DNA of 64,000 nucleotides, taken from positions 893,749-957,748 of the forward strand of contig NZ_FOSE01000001.1 of the NCBI RefSeq assembly GCF_900114185.1. Reading direction: 5' to 3'. Within the stretch, counting starts at the first letter, position 1; every line of letters begins with the position of its first letter. Made by a program: the position numbers and the translations under genes. Positions 17,773-26,416 of this stretch are shown piece after piece. The notes beneath the pieces were generated by a model that saw nothing but the letters and a program-made list of their open reading frames with translations, ran no database searches and was not told where the DNA came from. Source of the DNA: Cellulomonas sp. KH9 (GTDB lineage Bacteria; Actinomycetota; Actinomycetes; Actinomycetales; Cellulomonadaceae).

Positions 17773-19422
17773 ATGTCGAGCAGCAGGACGCAGGACGCTT
17801 CGCAGGACCCACCGGGCGCCGGTCGCCCCCGCCGCCGCCGTGCGCTGGCCGCCGCCGTCGCCGCCCTCGCGGTCGTCGCCGGAGGCCTGGTGGCCGCACC
17901 GACGGCCAGCGCGGCCGGCGGCATCACCGTGACGTTCGCGGCGCAGGGCGACTGGGGGACGGGTCACCAGGTCGCGGTCACGGTCACCAACACCGGCACG
18001 ACGAGCGTGCCCACCTGGGCCGTCGACTTCCGGCTCCCCGCGGGCGTCGCGATCACCAGCGCGTGGGACAGCGACGTCACCCGCGACGGCCAGGACTACC
18101 GGGCGGTCAAGAAGGGCTGGGCCGGTCCGCTCGCGCCCGGGACCTCGCAGAGCTGGGGCTACGTCGCCTCGGGCCGGTACGGCGGCCCCACCGCCTGCAG
18201 CGTCAACGGCGGCACGTGCACCGGTGGCACGCCGACGCCCACGACGAGCCCGACCCCGACGACGAGCCCGACCCCCACGCCGACCCCCACGCCCACGACG
18301 CCGCCTCCGGGCGGCGGCAAGGTCGTCGGGTACTTCGCCGAGTGGGGCGTCTACGCCCGCAACTACCACGTGAAGAACATCCACACGTCGGGCGCTGCCG
18401 ACCGCATGACCCACATCCTCTACGCGTTCGGCAACACCACGGGCGGGCGCTGCTCCATCGGCGACCCCTACGCGGACTACGAGAAGGCCTACACCGCGGC
18501 CGACTCGGTCGACGGCGTCGCGGACACGTGGGACCAGCCGCTGCGCGGCAGCTTCAACCAGCTCCGCAAGCTCAAGGCCATGCACCCGGGCCTGAAGGTC
18601 ATCTGGTCGTTCGGCGGCTGGACCTGGTCCGGCGGCTTCACCCAGGCCGCCGCGGACCCCGAGGCGTTCGCGCAGTCCTGCTACGACCTCGTCGAGGACC
18701 CGCGCTGGGCGGACGTGTTCGACGGCATCGACGTCGACTGGGAGTACCCCAACGCGTGCGGCCTGACGTGCGACACGTCCGGCCCCCAGGCGTTCGACCG
18801 TGTCGTCACCGCGCTGCGCGCGAAGTTCGGCACGAGCAACCTGGTCACGGCCGCCATCACGGCCGACGGCTCCCCGGGCGGCAAGATCGACGCCGCCGAC
18901 TACGCGGCGGGTGCGAAGAAGCTCGACTGGATCATGCCGATGACGTACGACTACTTCGGCGCGTTCGCCCCCCAGGGGCCGACGGCGCCGCACTCGCCGC
19001 TGACGTCCTACGCCGGCATCCCGCAGGAGGGCTTCCACGCGCAGGCCGCGGTCGACAAGCTCGTCGCCAAGGGCGTGCCCGCGCGCAAGATCCTGCTCGG
19101 CGTCGGCTTCTACGGGCGGGGGTGGAGCGGCGTCACGCAGACCGCGCCGGGCGGCACCGCGACCGGGCCGGCGCCGGGCACGTACGAGCAGGGCATCGAG
19201 GACTACGAGGTCCTCAAGGCGCGCTGCCCGTCGACCGGGACGGTCGGCGGTACCGCCTACGCACGCTGCGGCGACCAGTGGTGGGGCTACGACACGCCCG
19301 CCACCGTCGCGTCCAAGATGACGTGGGCGCGCAGCAAGGGGCTCGGCGGGGCGTTCTTCTGGGAGCTGTCCGGCGACACGGCGGACGGCGAGCTCGTGCG
19401 TGCCGTCGCGGGCGGGTGGTGA
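17773..19422 (+). CDS. Secreted chitinase: CBM2 plus GH18 (549 aa)
   Basis: Extracellular endochitinase. Residues 1-48 are a signal peptide with a long Arg-rich n-region and cleavage near TASAA. Residues about 49-150 form a CBM2-type binding module (VTNTGTTSVPTWAVDF, SAWDSDV, LAPGTSQSWGY). A Thr/Pro linker (about 152-178) leads to a GH18 barrel with the catalytic DGIDVDWEYP at 317-326; Glu324 is the proton donor. WSFGGWTWSGGF (substrate-binding strand) and MPMTYDYFG are also present. The ATG has a modest GGGAG site. It is flanked by its own operator, promoter and terminator, so it is probably monocistronic and chitin- or sugar-regulated. Confidence 0.95.
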   Translation: MSSSRTQDASQDPPGAGRPRRRRALAAAVAALAVVAGGLVAAPTASAAGGITVTFAAQGDWGTGHQVAVTVTNTGTTSVPTWAVDFRLPAGVAITSAWDSDVTRDGQDYRAVKKGWAGPLAPGTSQSWGYVASGRYGGPTACSVNGGTCTGGTPTPTTSPTPTTSPTPTPTPTPTTPPPGGGKVVGYFAEWGVYARNYHVKNIHTSGAADRMTHILYAFGNTTGGRCSIGDPYADYEKAYTAADSVDGVADTWDQPLRGSFNQLRKLKAMHPGLKVIWSFGGWTWSGGFTQAAADPEAFAQSCYDLVEDPRWADVFDGIDVDWEYPNACGLTCDTSGPQAFDRVVTALRAKFGTSNLVTAAITADGSPGGKIDAADYAAGAKKLDWIMPMTYDYFGAFAPQGPTAPHSPLTSYAGIPQEGFHAQAAVDKLVAKGVPARKILLGVGFYGRGWSGVTQTAPGGTATGPAPGTYEQGIEDYEVLKARCPSTGTVGGTAYARCGDQWWGYDTPATVASKMTWARSKGLGGAFFWELSGDTADGELVRAVAGGW

Positions 19423-19806
19423 CCGGCCGGTGACACGCGCGCCCCGGCCGTCCAGCGGCCGGGGCGCGCTCCTCGGCCGGCCGCTGGGCGGTCCCGCCCG
19501 TGGCGGCCGTCGGGGACCGGCTGTGGTTGACGTCACGTCCGGTTGTCCGGTAGACCTTGCGATCGGCGGCACAACGGCGTGACGCCGATCGCAGGACACG
19601 GGCCCGGCCCTCGGTAGGCCGAGCGCCCGACGTGCTCGCCGGTCGCTCCGCGACGGCGGCGAGCACGTGCGATGTGGGAGCGCGACCACAGCCGTCGACC
19701 GGGTCTTACGCCCCCCGAGCCACCCTCCCGGCGTCCCCCCGCCTCGGCGTGGACGTGGCCCGGACGCGCACGTCCGAGCCACGTCCGCAGCAGGTGCGTC
19801 GTGTCG
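19423..19806. other. Noncoding spacer between convergent genes with two large hairpins
   Basis: No credible gene. Besides the chitinase terminator there are two strong stem-loops: arms TGCGATCGGCG/CGCCGATCGCA (19558-19568, 19583-19593), and ACGTGCTCGCCG/CGGCGAGCACGT (19630-19641, 19657-19668) extended inward by five more pairs with a bulge and a tiny loop. Directly after is TGGGAGCGCGACCA (19675-19688), 12 of 14 to the CebR/CelR operator. The hairpins may terminate transcription from the right-hand operon or belong to an unrecognised RNA. Confidence 0.5.
19437..19469 (+). terminator. Chitinase terminator hairpin
   Basis: Perfect 14-bp stem (GCGCGCCCCGGCCG and complement) with a 5-nt loop, beginning 15 nt after the chitinase stop. 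No U-tract follows, which is usual in high-GC actinobacteria. Confidence 0.7.
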
Positions 19807-20586
19807 TCAGCGTCCCAGCGTGTCGATCGCCGCGACCTCGTCCGGCGTCAGCGTGAAGCCGAGCACCGCGAGATTCTCCTCGATGCGCTCGCGCCTGACG
19901 GACTTGGGGATGACCACGACGTCGTGCTCGATGTGCCACCGCAGCACGACCTGCGCCGGCGTCACCCCGTGCGCGCGCGCCGCCGCGACGATCGGCTCGG
20001 CGTCCAGGTCGGTGCGCTTGAGCGGGCTGTAGCCCTCGACGACGATCCCGCGCTCACGGTGCGCCGCCAGCAGCTCCGGGTCGTGGTCGACGGGGGAGTA
20101 GGGGATCTGGTTGACGGCCGGCGCCTCGCCCGTCGCCGCGATCAGCTCGTCGATCTGCGCGATCGAGTAGTTCGACACCCCGATCGAGCGCGTGAGGCCC
20201 TCGTCCCGCGCCTCGCGGAACCGCTGCCAGACGTCCGGGCGGGCCTCCTTGCCCGGGGGCCAGTGGATCAGCCACAGGTCGAGGTGGTCGGTCGTGAGCG
20301 CGACGAGGGACTCGGCGAGCGTCTGCCGCTCGCGCCCCGCGTGGTCCGGGGGCAGCTTCGACGTGAGGAAGACGTCGTCGCGGTCGATGCCGCGCGTGGT
20401 GAGCGCGCGGCCGACCTGCGCCTCGTTGCCGTAGCCGGTGGCCGTGTCGACGTGCCGGTAGCCGAGCTGCAGCGCGGTGCTGACGGCGAGCTCCGCGTCG
20501 GAGCCCTCCGACTGCCACGTGCCGAGGCCCAGGACGGGGATGTGCCCGCCGGGCAGGGACAGGGTGGGGGTGGTGGTGTCAGGCAT
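19807..20586 (-). CDS. Aldo/keto reductase, 2,5-diketo-D-gluconate reductase group (259 aa)
   Basis: NADPH-dependent AKR with an intact (alpha/beta)8 barrel. The tetrad is visible as Asp in VDTATGYGNE, Tyr in the same segment, Lys in FLTSKLPP and His in WLIHWPPG; the NADP-binding end is IPKSVRRERIEEN. It reduces aldehydes or ketones; substrate not identifiable. It follows the TetR gene by 25 bp on the same strand and probably shares its transcript. Unlike the AKR at 11008-11996, this copy is undamaged. Confidence 0.9.
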   Translation of the reverse strand: MPDTTTPTLSLPGGHIPVLGLGTWQSEGSDAELAVSTALQLGYRHVDTATGYGNEAQVGRALTTRGIDRDDVFLTSKLPPDHAGRERQTLAESLVALTTDHLDLWLIHWPPGKEARPDVWQRFREARDEGLTRSIGVSNYSIAQIDELIAATGEAPAVNQIPYSPVDHDPELLAAHRERGIVVEGYSPLKRTDLDAEPIVAAARAHGVTPAQVVLRWHIEHDVVVIPKSVRRERIEENLAVLGFTLTPDEVAAIDTLGR

Positions 20587-20611
20587 GCTCCATCCTTGCC
20601 CACGGCGTGCG

Positions 20612-21196
20612 TCATCGCAGGTCGGGGGGCTCCGGTGCGAGCGCCTTCTCGAGGGTGAGCAGCAGGCGGGTGACCACGGCGTGGCGGTCGGCGCGGGCGG
20701 TGCTCATGGTCGACCACGCGAGGTGCAGGGCGGACCACACGACGCCCAGGGTCCACTCGGCGTCGAACCGTGGGTCGATCGAGCCGTCGCGCAGGCCCCG
20801 CGCGTACAGGGCGCCCAGGGCGGCGTCGTTCGTCGGGTCCTGCGCCCAGGAGTCCTCGGGGACGGTGCCCGTGAACAGCACGGTCAGCAGGTCGCCCAGC
20901 TCGAGGTACTCCTGCGCGACACGCAGCAGCGCGTCGAGCGCCGTGCCGTCGTCGAGCCGCGCCCGTGCGTGGGCGGCGGTGAGGCCGGCGGCGGCGTGGG
21001 CGCCGACGGCGGTGAGCAGGGCGTCACGCTCCGGGAAGTAGCGGTGCAGCGTGGTCCGGCCGACGTCGGCCAGCTCGGCGACCCGACCCAGGGAGGCCGA
21101 GGGGTCGTCGGCGAGCGCACGGACGGCGGCGTCGAGGATCGCCTGCCGGGTCCGGGCGCGGGGACCGGTCGTGGGGGGAGGTGCCTGGTTCGCCAC
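20612..21196 (-). CDS. TetR-family regulator (194 aa)
   Basis: The N-terminal TetR helix-turn-helix (QAILDAAVRALADDPSASL, RVAELADVGRTTLHRYFPER) is followed by a helical ligand domain rich in Trp and His near 150-170. The GTG start is 7 nt after TACCGT and has no ribosome site, suggesting a leaderless message. Divergent from the ABC exporter with an inverted repeat (21246-21263) between them; likely represses the exporter and its own operon with the downstream AKR. Confidence 0.87.
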   Translation of the reverse strand: MANQAPPPTTGPRARTRQAILDAAVRALADDPSASLGRVAELADVGRTTLHRYFPERDALLTAVGAHAAAGLTAAHARARLDDGTALDALLRVAQEYLELGDLLTVLFTGTVPEDSWAQDPTNDAALGALYARGLRDGSIDPRFDAEWTLGVVWSALHLAWSTMSTARADRHAVVTRLLLTLEKALAPEPPDLR

Positions 21197-21245
21197 GAGC
21201 GAAACGGTACTCCTGGCAATCGGAGCGGAACTCCATTGACCATAG

Positions 21246-21263
21246 TGGAACTAAGATGTTCCA
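21246..21263. promoter_or_regulatory. TetR operator candidate before the ABC exporter
   Basis: TGGAAC, six bases, GTTCCA: an inverted repeat that ends 8 bp before the exporter ATG, with a further GGAACT copy upstream near 21226. The repeat of this half-site in an otherwise A+T-richer patch suggests a repressor site that blocks initiation. Confidence 0.45.
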
Positions 21264-21271
21264 ATCGCACG

Positions 21272-23080
21272 ATGGTCGCCGCGCCGTCACAGCCCGAGAC
21301 ACCTGCCGCAGCCGAGCCGGACGGGCGCCGCCGCCTGCGCATCCTGCTCGACCTGGTCCGGCCGCACCGCCGCACGCTCGGCGTGGGCCTCGTGCTCGGC
21401 CTGGCCGGCACCGGGCTGTCCCTCGCCACCCCCATGGTCACCAAGTGGGTGCTCGACACCCTCGGCACGGGGGAGTCGCTGGCGCGGCCCGTCGGGTGGC
21501 TGCTCGCGCTCTTCGTCGTCGGGTCGGTCGTGGGCTACGTGCAGTGGGTGCTCATGGGGACGCTGGCCGAGCGGATCGTCCTCGACGCGCGCGAGTCGCT
21601 CGTGCGCCGCTACCTGCGGGCCACGGTCGCCGCGGTCACGGGCCGCCCCACCGGCGAGCTCGTCACGCGCGTCACGTCGGACACCGTGCTGCTGCGCGAG
21701 GCGACGTCGTCCAGCATCGTCGGGCTGGTCAACGGGGCCGTGGCACTCGTCGGCACCCTCGTCCTCATGGGCGTGCTCGACCGCGTGCTGCTGGGCACGA
21801 CCATCGCCGCGATCGTGGTCGTCGGCGCGCTCATGGCCGTCCTCCTGCCGGGCATCGGGGCGGCCGAGCGGGCCTCGCAGGAGGCGCTGGGCACGCTCGG
21901 CGGCACGCTGGAGGGGTCGCTGCGCGCCGTCCGCACCGTCAAGTCCAGCCGTGCGGAGGACCGCCAGGCGGCCACGGTCCTCGGTGCCGCCCGCGAGGCG
22001 CGCGACCACGCGGTGCGCGCCGTGCGGACCGCGGCGGTCGCGTGGAGCGTCTCGTGGGGCGGGATCCAGCTCGCCATCATCGTCATCCTCGGGCTCGGCG
22101 CGTGGCGCGTCGGCCAGGGCGAGCTCGCCGTCTCCAGCCTCGTGGCGTTCCTGCTCTACGCCTTCAACATCGTCGGGCCCATCACCGACCTCACGCAGTC
22201 CCTCACGCAGCTGCAGTCCGGGATCGCGGCGGCGGGTCGGATCAGCGAGGTCGCCGCGATGGACGTGGAACCCCACGCGGCGACCGCGCCGTCGGCCACG
22301 CGACCCGCGTCCGCCGACGGACCCGACGTCCCCGTGATCGAGCTGCGCGACGTCACGGCGGCCTACGGTCCCGGCCTGCCGCCGGCGGTGCGCGAGCTGT
22401 CGCTGACGGTCCCGCGGCACGGGCACACGGCGCTCGTCGGGCCGTCCGGCGCCGGCAAGACGACCGTGTTCTCGCTGCTGCTGCGGTTCCTGGAGCCGCA
22501 GTCGGGGCAGCTGCTGCTGGACGGGCGGCCGTACGCCGGCTGGAGCCACGCCGACGTGCGCTCCCGCTTCGCGTACGTCGAGCAGGAGACGCCCGTCGTG
22601 CCCGGCACGATCCGGGACAACCTGCTGTTCAGCAACCCCGCCGCGACGGACGAGGAGCTGCGCCGTGCGCTCGCGGCGGTGCGGCTCGACGGCGCCTTCG
22701 ACGCGCTGCCGGACGGCCTGGACACCAGGCTGACCGAGACGTCGGTGTCCGGCGGCCAGCGGCAGCGCATCGCGCTGGCACGCGCACTGCTGTGCCGGCC
22801 GCAGGTGATGCTGCTCGACGAGGCCACCGCGCAGGTCGACGGCCTGACGGAGGCCGCGGTGCACGACGCGATCCGCGTGCTGTCGACCACCGGTGCGGTC
22901 GTCACGGTCGCGCACCGGCTGTCGACGGTCGTCGACGCGGACACGATCCTCGTCCTGGAGGACGGGACGGTCCGTGCGCGGGGCACGCACGCCGAGCTCC
23001 TCGCGTCGGACGAGCTCTACCGGGACCTCGTGGAGGCGCTGCGGATCTCCGACGTCCCCGCGGACGCCGACGCCGGGTGA
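21272..23080 (+). CDS. ABC exporter half-transporter, multidrug/lipid type (602 aa)
   Basis: Type I exporter with membrane and ATPase domains fused. About six membrane helices lie in residues 30-310; the ATPase domain (about 350-590) shows Walker A LVGPSGAGKTT, Q-loop YVEQETPVV, signature VSGGQRQRIALARALL, Walker B VMLLDEATAQVD and H-loop VAHRLSTV. All catalytic motifs are intact, so a homodimer should be functional. The ATG has no ribosome site and begins right after the palindrome, consistent with a leaderless repressed message. Probably drug or lipid export, induced through the divergent TetR protein. Confidence 0.92.
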   Translation: MVAAPSQPETPAAAEPDGRRRLRILLDLVRPHRRTLGVGLVLGLAGTGLSLATPMVTKWVLDTLGTGESLARPVGWLLALFVVGSVVGYVQWVLMGTLAERIVLDARESLVRRYLRATVAAVTGRPTGELVTRVTSDTVLLREATSSSIVGLVNGAVALVGTLVLMGVLDRVLLGTTIAAIVVVGALMAVLLPGIGAAERASQEALGTLGGTLEGSLRAVRTVKSSRAEDRQAATVLGAAREARDHAVRAVRTAAVAWSVSWGGIQLAIIVILGLGAWRVGQGELAVSSLVAFLLYAFNIVGPITDLTQSLTQLQSGIAAAGRISEVAAMDVEPHAATAPSATRPASADGPDVPVIELRDVTAAYGPGLPPAVRELSLTVPRHGHTALVGPSGAGKTTVFSLLLRFLEPQSGQLLLDGRPYAGWSHADVRSRFAYVEQETPVVPGTIRDNLLFSNPAATDEELRRALAAVRLDGAFDALPDGLDTRLTETSVSGGQRQRIALARALLCRPQVMLLDEATAQVDGLTEAAVHDAIRVLSTTGAVVTVAHRLSTVVDADTILVLEDGTVRARGTHAELLASDELYRDLVEALRISDVPADADAG

Positions 23081-23092
23081 CGCCGCCGGACG

Positions 23093-23455
23093 TCAGCCGG
23101 ACCCACCCGCCGACGCGTCGGGGCCCAGGTGGGCGTGACGTCGGCGCAGCGCGTCGGGAGCCGCCCACCACCACGACTCCGCCAGGTGGGCGCGCACCAG
23201 GTCGGCGTCGGCGGCCCGTAGGTCGACGAGCACGAGGTCCGTGCCGCGGTGGTGGTCGGTCGTGGAGTAAACGTCCGGCTCCTGCGCCGCCAGCGCCCGT
23301 CGCTCGCCGTCGTCCTCGACGTGCACCGTCAGGCGGTGCGTGTCCCACATGCGGGCGACCAGCCGGCGGTGGAACCACGCGGGCTCGCCCCAGCTCGACC
23401 GCTCGGTGACGTCCGGCAGCGCCAGCGCCAGCCGCCGTACGTCGTCGACGTCCAT
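23093..23455 (-). CDS. MmcQ/YjbR-family protein (120 aa)
   Basis: Small protein of the MmcQ/YjbR fold, seen in the pattern VRRLALALPDVTERSSWGEPAWF, then MWDTHRLTVHVEDD and the C-terminal LVRAHLAESWWWAAP. The family is called DNA-binding-like but its function is unsettled. The ATG is 6 nt after CACCAT with no ribosome site, suggesting a leaderless message. It converges on the ABC exporter with a 12-bp gap and does not appear part of that unit. Confidence 0.8.
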   Translation of the reverse strand: MDVDDVRRLALALPDVTERSSWGEPAWFHRRLVARMWDTHRLTVHVEDDGERRALAAQEPDVYSTTDHHRGTDLVLVDLRAADADLVRAHLAESWWWAAPDALRRRHAHLGPDASAGGSG

Positions 23456-23504
23456 CCCGCCATGGTGCCGCGTGCCGTCCCGCGGCGCGCGGCACCGGCG
23501 GGTC

Positions 23505-24197
23505 TCACTCCTCGGAGCCGGGGCCCGTGCGGCCGGGACCGGGGGTCAGCCGCTCGCCCGGGCTGCCCGTCAGGCCCAGCTCGTCGGCGAGGAACAGGAA
23601 CGCCCGCGCGTACGGCTGGTCGGCGATCTCGGTCCGGACCCGGTCCCAGTCGATCTGCTCGCGCAGGGCGCGCGCCATGGGCAGCAGCCACGTGAAGTCG
23701 CAGTAGTGCTCGCCCAGCACCCGCATCTTGGCCGAGATGATGTCGGTGGCCGGCAGCACGGGCATACGGACGGCGAGCACCTCGAGCTCGTCGGCACGCG
23801 CCAGCTGCTCGTGGGTCACCGGGTCGCCGACCATCCGGAAGATCACGTCGACGAGCTGGCCGTGGTGGTAGGCCTTGAACAGCCAGTTCTCGGCGGGCTG
23901 CTGGACGTCCAGGCCGGCGGCGGCCAGTGCCGCACGGGCCGCGTCGACGTCCTCCTCCGCGACCGCGAAGTCCGCGTCGTGGCTCGGCTCCGGCGCACCG
24001 CGCGCCCAGGCCGCGTACCCGCCCACCAGGGCGAACGGGATGCCCGCGTCCAGCAGCGCGACGGCCGTGCGGCGCAGGCCGTCCTGCAGGGCCGCGCGGT
24101 CGTCGGGGGTCGCGGCCCCGGCCGGCACGGGCAGCGGCGCCGGGGCCGCACCGGTGAGGGGCGGCGGGGCGTCCGTCGGTGTCGGGGTCTGGTGCAT
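23505..24197 (-). CDS. Nucleotidyltransferase-like protein, AbiEii/MNT group (230 aa)
   Basis: Residues about 45-95 contain PFALVGGYAAWARG followed by SHDADFAV, the Gly-Gly then Asp-x-Asp arrangement of minimal nucleotidyltransferases, as in AbiEii-type toxins and related proteins. A helical C-terminal part follows. Partner antitoxin genes are not adjacent, so toxin function is not supported; RNA- or protein-modifying activity is only possible. The Pro/Ala-rich N-terminus (first 35 residues) may mean that the true start is internal. Confidence 0.6.
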   Translation of the reverse strand: MHQTPTPTDAPPPLTGAAPAPLPVPAGAATPDDRAALQDGLRRTAVALLDAGIPFALVGGYAAWARGAPEPSHDADFAVAEEDVDAARAALAAAGLDVQQPAENWLFKAYHHGQLVDVIFRMVGDPVTHEQLARADELEVLAVRMPVLPATDIISAKMRVLGEHYCDFTWLLPMARALREQIDWDRVRTEIADQPYARAFLFLADELGLTGSPGERLTPGPGRTGPGSEE

Positions 24198-24315
24198 GCA
24201 CGGTGTCTACACCGGCTCGGCGCGGGCCGCGCGCCGAGCGGGACCCGCCGCGCGAGGGGTGCGCCGCCCGGGTCCGCGGCGTGCGAGGGGCGCACCCACC
24301 GGTGACAATCGCGAG

Positions 24316-25077
24316 GTGCGGCTCGCGACCTTCAACATCCTGCACGGGCGCTCGCTCGGGGACGGGCGGGTCGACCTGGACCGGTTCGCCGACGCCGTGC
24401 GGCGGCTCGACGCGGACGTCCTGGCCCTGCAGGAGGTGGACCGGGCGCAGACCCGCTCGCACGGGGCGGACCTCACCGCCGTGGCCGCCGAGGCGATGGG
24501 CGCCCCCCACCACCGGTTCGTCGCGACCCTGCACGGGGAACCCGGTCTGTGGGTCGCCGGCACGGGGGAGGAGCAGCCCGACACCGCGGCGTACGGGATC
24601 GCGCTGCTGTCCCGCCGGCCCGTCGAGGCGTGGCACGTGCTGACGCTGCCCACGCTGCGGCGCCGCGCACCCGTGCGCTTCCCCGGTGCCCGCTGGCCCG
24701 CGTTCGTGCGCGACGAGCCGCGCGCTGCGCTCGCGGCGGTCGTCGAGGACGACCGGGGCCCGGTGACCGTGGTCGGCACGCACCTGACCTTCATCCCCGG
24801 GTGGAACGTGCGCCAGCTGCGCCACCTGGTGCGCGTGGCGCGCACCCTGCCCGGCCCGACCGTCGTCATGGGCGACCTGAACCTCGCCGGGGAGCAGCCC
24901 GCGCGCCTGTCCGGGCTGCGCTCGCTGGTGGTCGCGGACACCTTCCCGGTCGCCGAGCCCGTGCGGCAGCTCGACCACGTGCTGGCCGGTCCCGGGCTGC
25001 GGGCGGCCGGCGGCGGGCAGGCGCTCGACCTCGGGCTGTCCGACCACCGGGCACTCGTCGTGGACGTCACGCGCTGA
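24316..25077 (+). CDS. Endonuclease/exonuclease/phosphatase-family protein (253 aa)
   Basis: Metal-dependent phosphodiesterase or phosphatase fold. Ordered motifs: LATFNILHGR (metal Asn), VLALQEVD (metal Glu), VVGTHLTFIPGW (catalytic His), VVMGDLNLAG (Asp and Asn) and LGLSDHRALVVDV (terminal Asp-His). All catalytic positions are present. The GTG is 6 nt after GACAAT, so the message is probably leaderless. No signal peptide, so it acts in the cytoplasm. The substrate could be nucleic acid, inositol phosphate or another phosphodiester. Confidence 0.87.
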   Translation: MRLATFNILHGRSLGDGRVDLDRFADAVRRLDADVLALQEVDRAQTRSHGADLTAVAAEAMGAPHHRFVATLHGEPGLWVAGTGEEQPDTAAYGIALLSRRPVEAWHVLTLPTLRRRAPVRFPGARWPAFVRDEPRAALAAVVEDDRGPVTVVGTHLTFIPGWNVRQLRHLVRVARTLPGPTVVMGDLNLAGEQPARLSGLRSLVVADTFPVAEPVRQLDHVLAGPGLRAAGGGQALDLGLSDHRALVVDVTR

Positions 25078-25335
25078 CGGCCCCCGAGGGCCGCTCGGCC
25101 GGCAAAGGGTAGGGGCCGACACGGGCCCCCGCAGCCCGGGGCGCGGTGTGTCGCGAGGGGTCTCGCGCAGCGGACGTGCGGTTGCGGACCCGCGCGCCGC
25201 CGGGTCACGGTGGTGGACGTCCGACGGCGTCGGACCGGGGCACGTCGCCCCGCCCGCGGTGCGACCCCTCGTGCACCGCAGGCGCGGGGCCGGGCGTCCC
25301 GGCCGACGTCACCAGGCCATCGGAGAGGAGCAGCC

Positions 25336-25608
25336 GTGCTCACCCTGACCGAGAACGCCCGCACCGCCGTCGAGACCCTGACCAGCCGTGCCGGCCTGCC
25401 CGACGAGGGCGGCCTGCGCATCGCCGAGCAGGACTCCGGAGGCTTCGAGCTCGCGCTCGTCGCCGGCCCGGACCCCGGTGACGACGTCGTGGCGGAGGGC
25501 GACGCCCGCGTCTACGTGGACGCCCGCACGTCCCGGACGCTCGCTGCCCAGCAGCTCGACGTCGAGGCGTCGGGCACCGCGACGTCGTTCACCTTGACGC
25601 CGCAGTGA
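25336..25608 (+). CDS. HesB/IscA-like protein lacking cysteines (90 aa)
   Basis: The pattern LTENARTAVETLTSRAGL, then GGLRIAEQDSGGFELAL and VYVDARTSRTLAAQQLDVE, follows the A-type iron-sulfur carrier fold. The three ligand cysteines of IscA/SufA are absent; the protein has no Cys at all. It therefore cannot carry a cluster in the usual way and may be a structural relative. The GTG has a strong GAGAGGAG site. It stands alone, and a strong terminator follows. Confidence 0.75.
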   Translation: MLTLTENARTAVETLTSRAGLPDEGGLRIAEQDSGGFELALVAGPDPGDDVVAEGDARVYVDARTSRTLAAQQLDVEASGTATSFTLTPQ

Positions 25609-25653
25609 CCCGGTCCGCGCCCGCCGTGGGCTGACACGCGCGCGGGTGCGCGA

Positions 25654-25683
25654 GGGGCCGACCACCACGCGGTGGTCGGCCCC
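25654..25683. terminator. Bidirectional terminator hairpin
   Basis: Perfect 13-bp stem (GGGGCCGACCACC and complement) with a 4-nt loop between the convergent HesB-like gene and the FMN reductase gene. Confidence 0.75.
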
Positions 25684-25711
25684 GTCGTCGTCCGGTCGCC
25701 CGGGACGGTGC

Positions 25712-26332
25712 TCAGGCGCCGCCCAGCATGTCCTCGAACGACGGCACGGCGTCGTAGAGCCCGCCACGGGTGACGGGCTCGCGTGCCGCGACACGGGTCG
25801 CGAGCTCGGCCGCCGCGCGCCGCACACGCGCCGGCAGCGACGAGACCTGCTCGGTACCGGCGTCGGCCCAGTCGTCGGTGGCCGCGAAGACGGCGGTCGG
25901 GACCACGTCCGCCTGGAGGTACGCGAAGAGCGGGCGCATCGCGTGCTCGAGCGCCAGCGAGTGGCGGACGGTGCCGCCGGTGGCGCCCAGCAGCACGGGC
26001 GTCCCGCGCAGCGCCTGCGGGTCCAGCACGTCGACGAACGACTTGAAGAGCCCCGCGTAGGACGCGGCGTACACGGGGGAGACGGCAACGACCCCGTCGG
26101 CACCCGCGAGCGCGCTCTGGGCGGCGGCGAGGGCGGGGCGGGCGTAGCCCGTCAGCGTCATGTCGACGACGTCGTGGGCGAGCGGGCGCAGCTCGACGAC
26201 CTCGACCACGGTGTCGATGCCGCGGGCGGTGAGGTCGGCGACGGTGGCCTCGGTCAGCCGGTCGGCGAGCAGCCGCGTCGACGACGGCTGCGACAGGCCG
26301 CCGGAGACGACGACGAGGGAACGGGACGGCAT
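25712..26332 (-). CDS. NADPH-dependent FMN reductase, CE1759-type (206 aa)
   Basis: Flavodoxin-fold reductase that supplies reduced FMN. Features: VVVSGGLSQPSSTRLLADRL (FMN phosphate loop) and VVAVSPVYAASYAGLFKSFV (isoalloxazine contact), with the length typical of CE1759-family reductases. The ATG follows AGGAGGACCC. It is downstream of the LLM flavin monooxygenase by 84 bp on the same strand, and this pairing is the standard two-component arrangement, so the two enzymes should work together. Confidence 0.9.
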   Translation of the reverse strand: MPSRSLVVVSGGLSQPSSTRLLADRLTEATVADLTARGIDTVVEVVELRPLAHDVVDMTLTGYARPALAAAQSALAGADGVVAVSPVYAASYAGLFKSFVDVLDPQALRGTPVLLGATGGTVRHSLALEHAMRPLFAYLQADVVPTAVFAATDDWADAGTEQVSSLPARVRRAAAELATRVAAREPVTRGGLYDAVPSFEDMLGGA

Positions 26333-26416
26333 GGGTCCTCCTGGGTGGGGCTGGGTGCGCCCGGGCGCGGGTGGGGCGGGACGCCGGTCGCCCCCGCGCG
26401 GGGGCGACCGGGTCCG

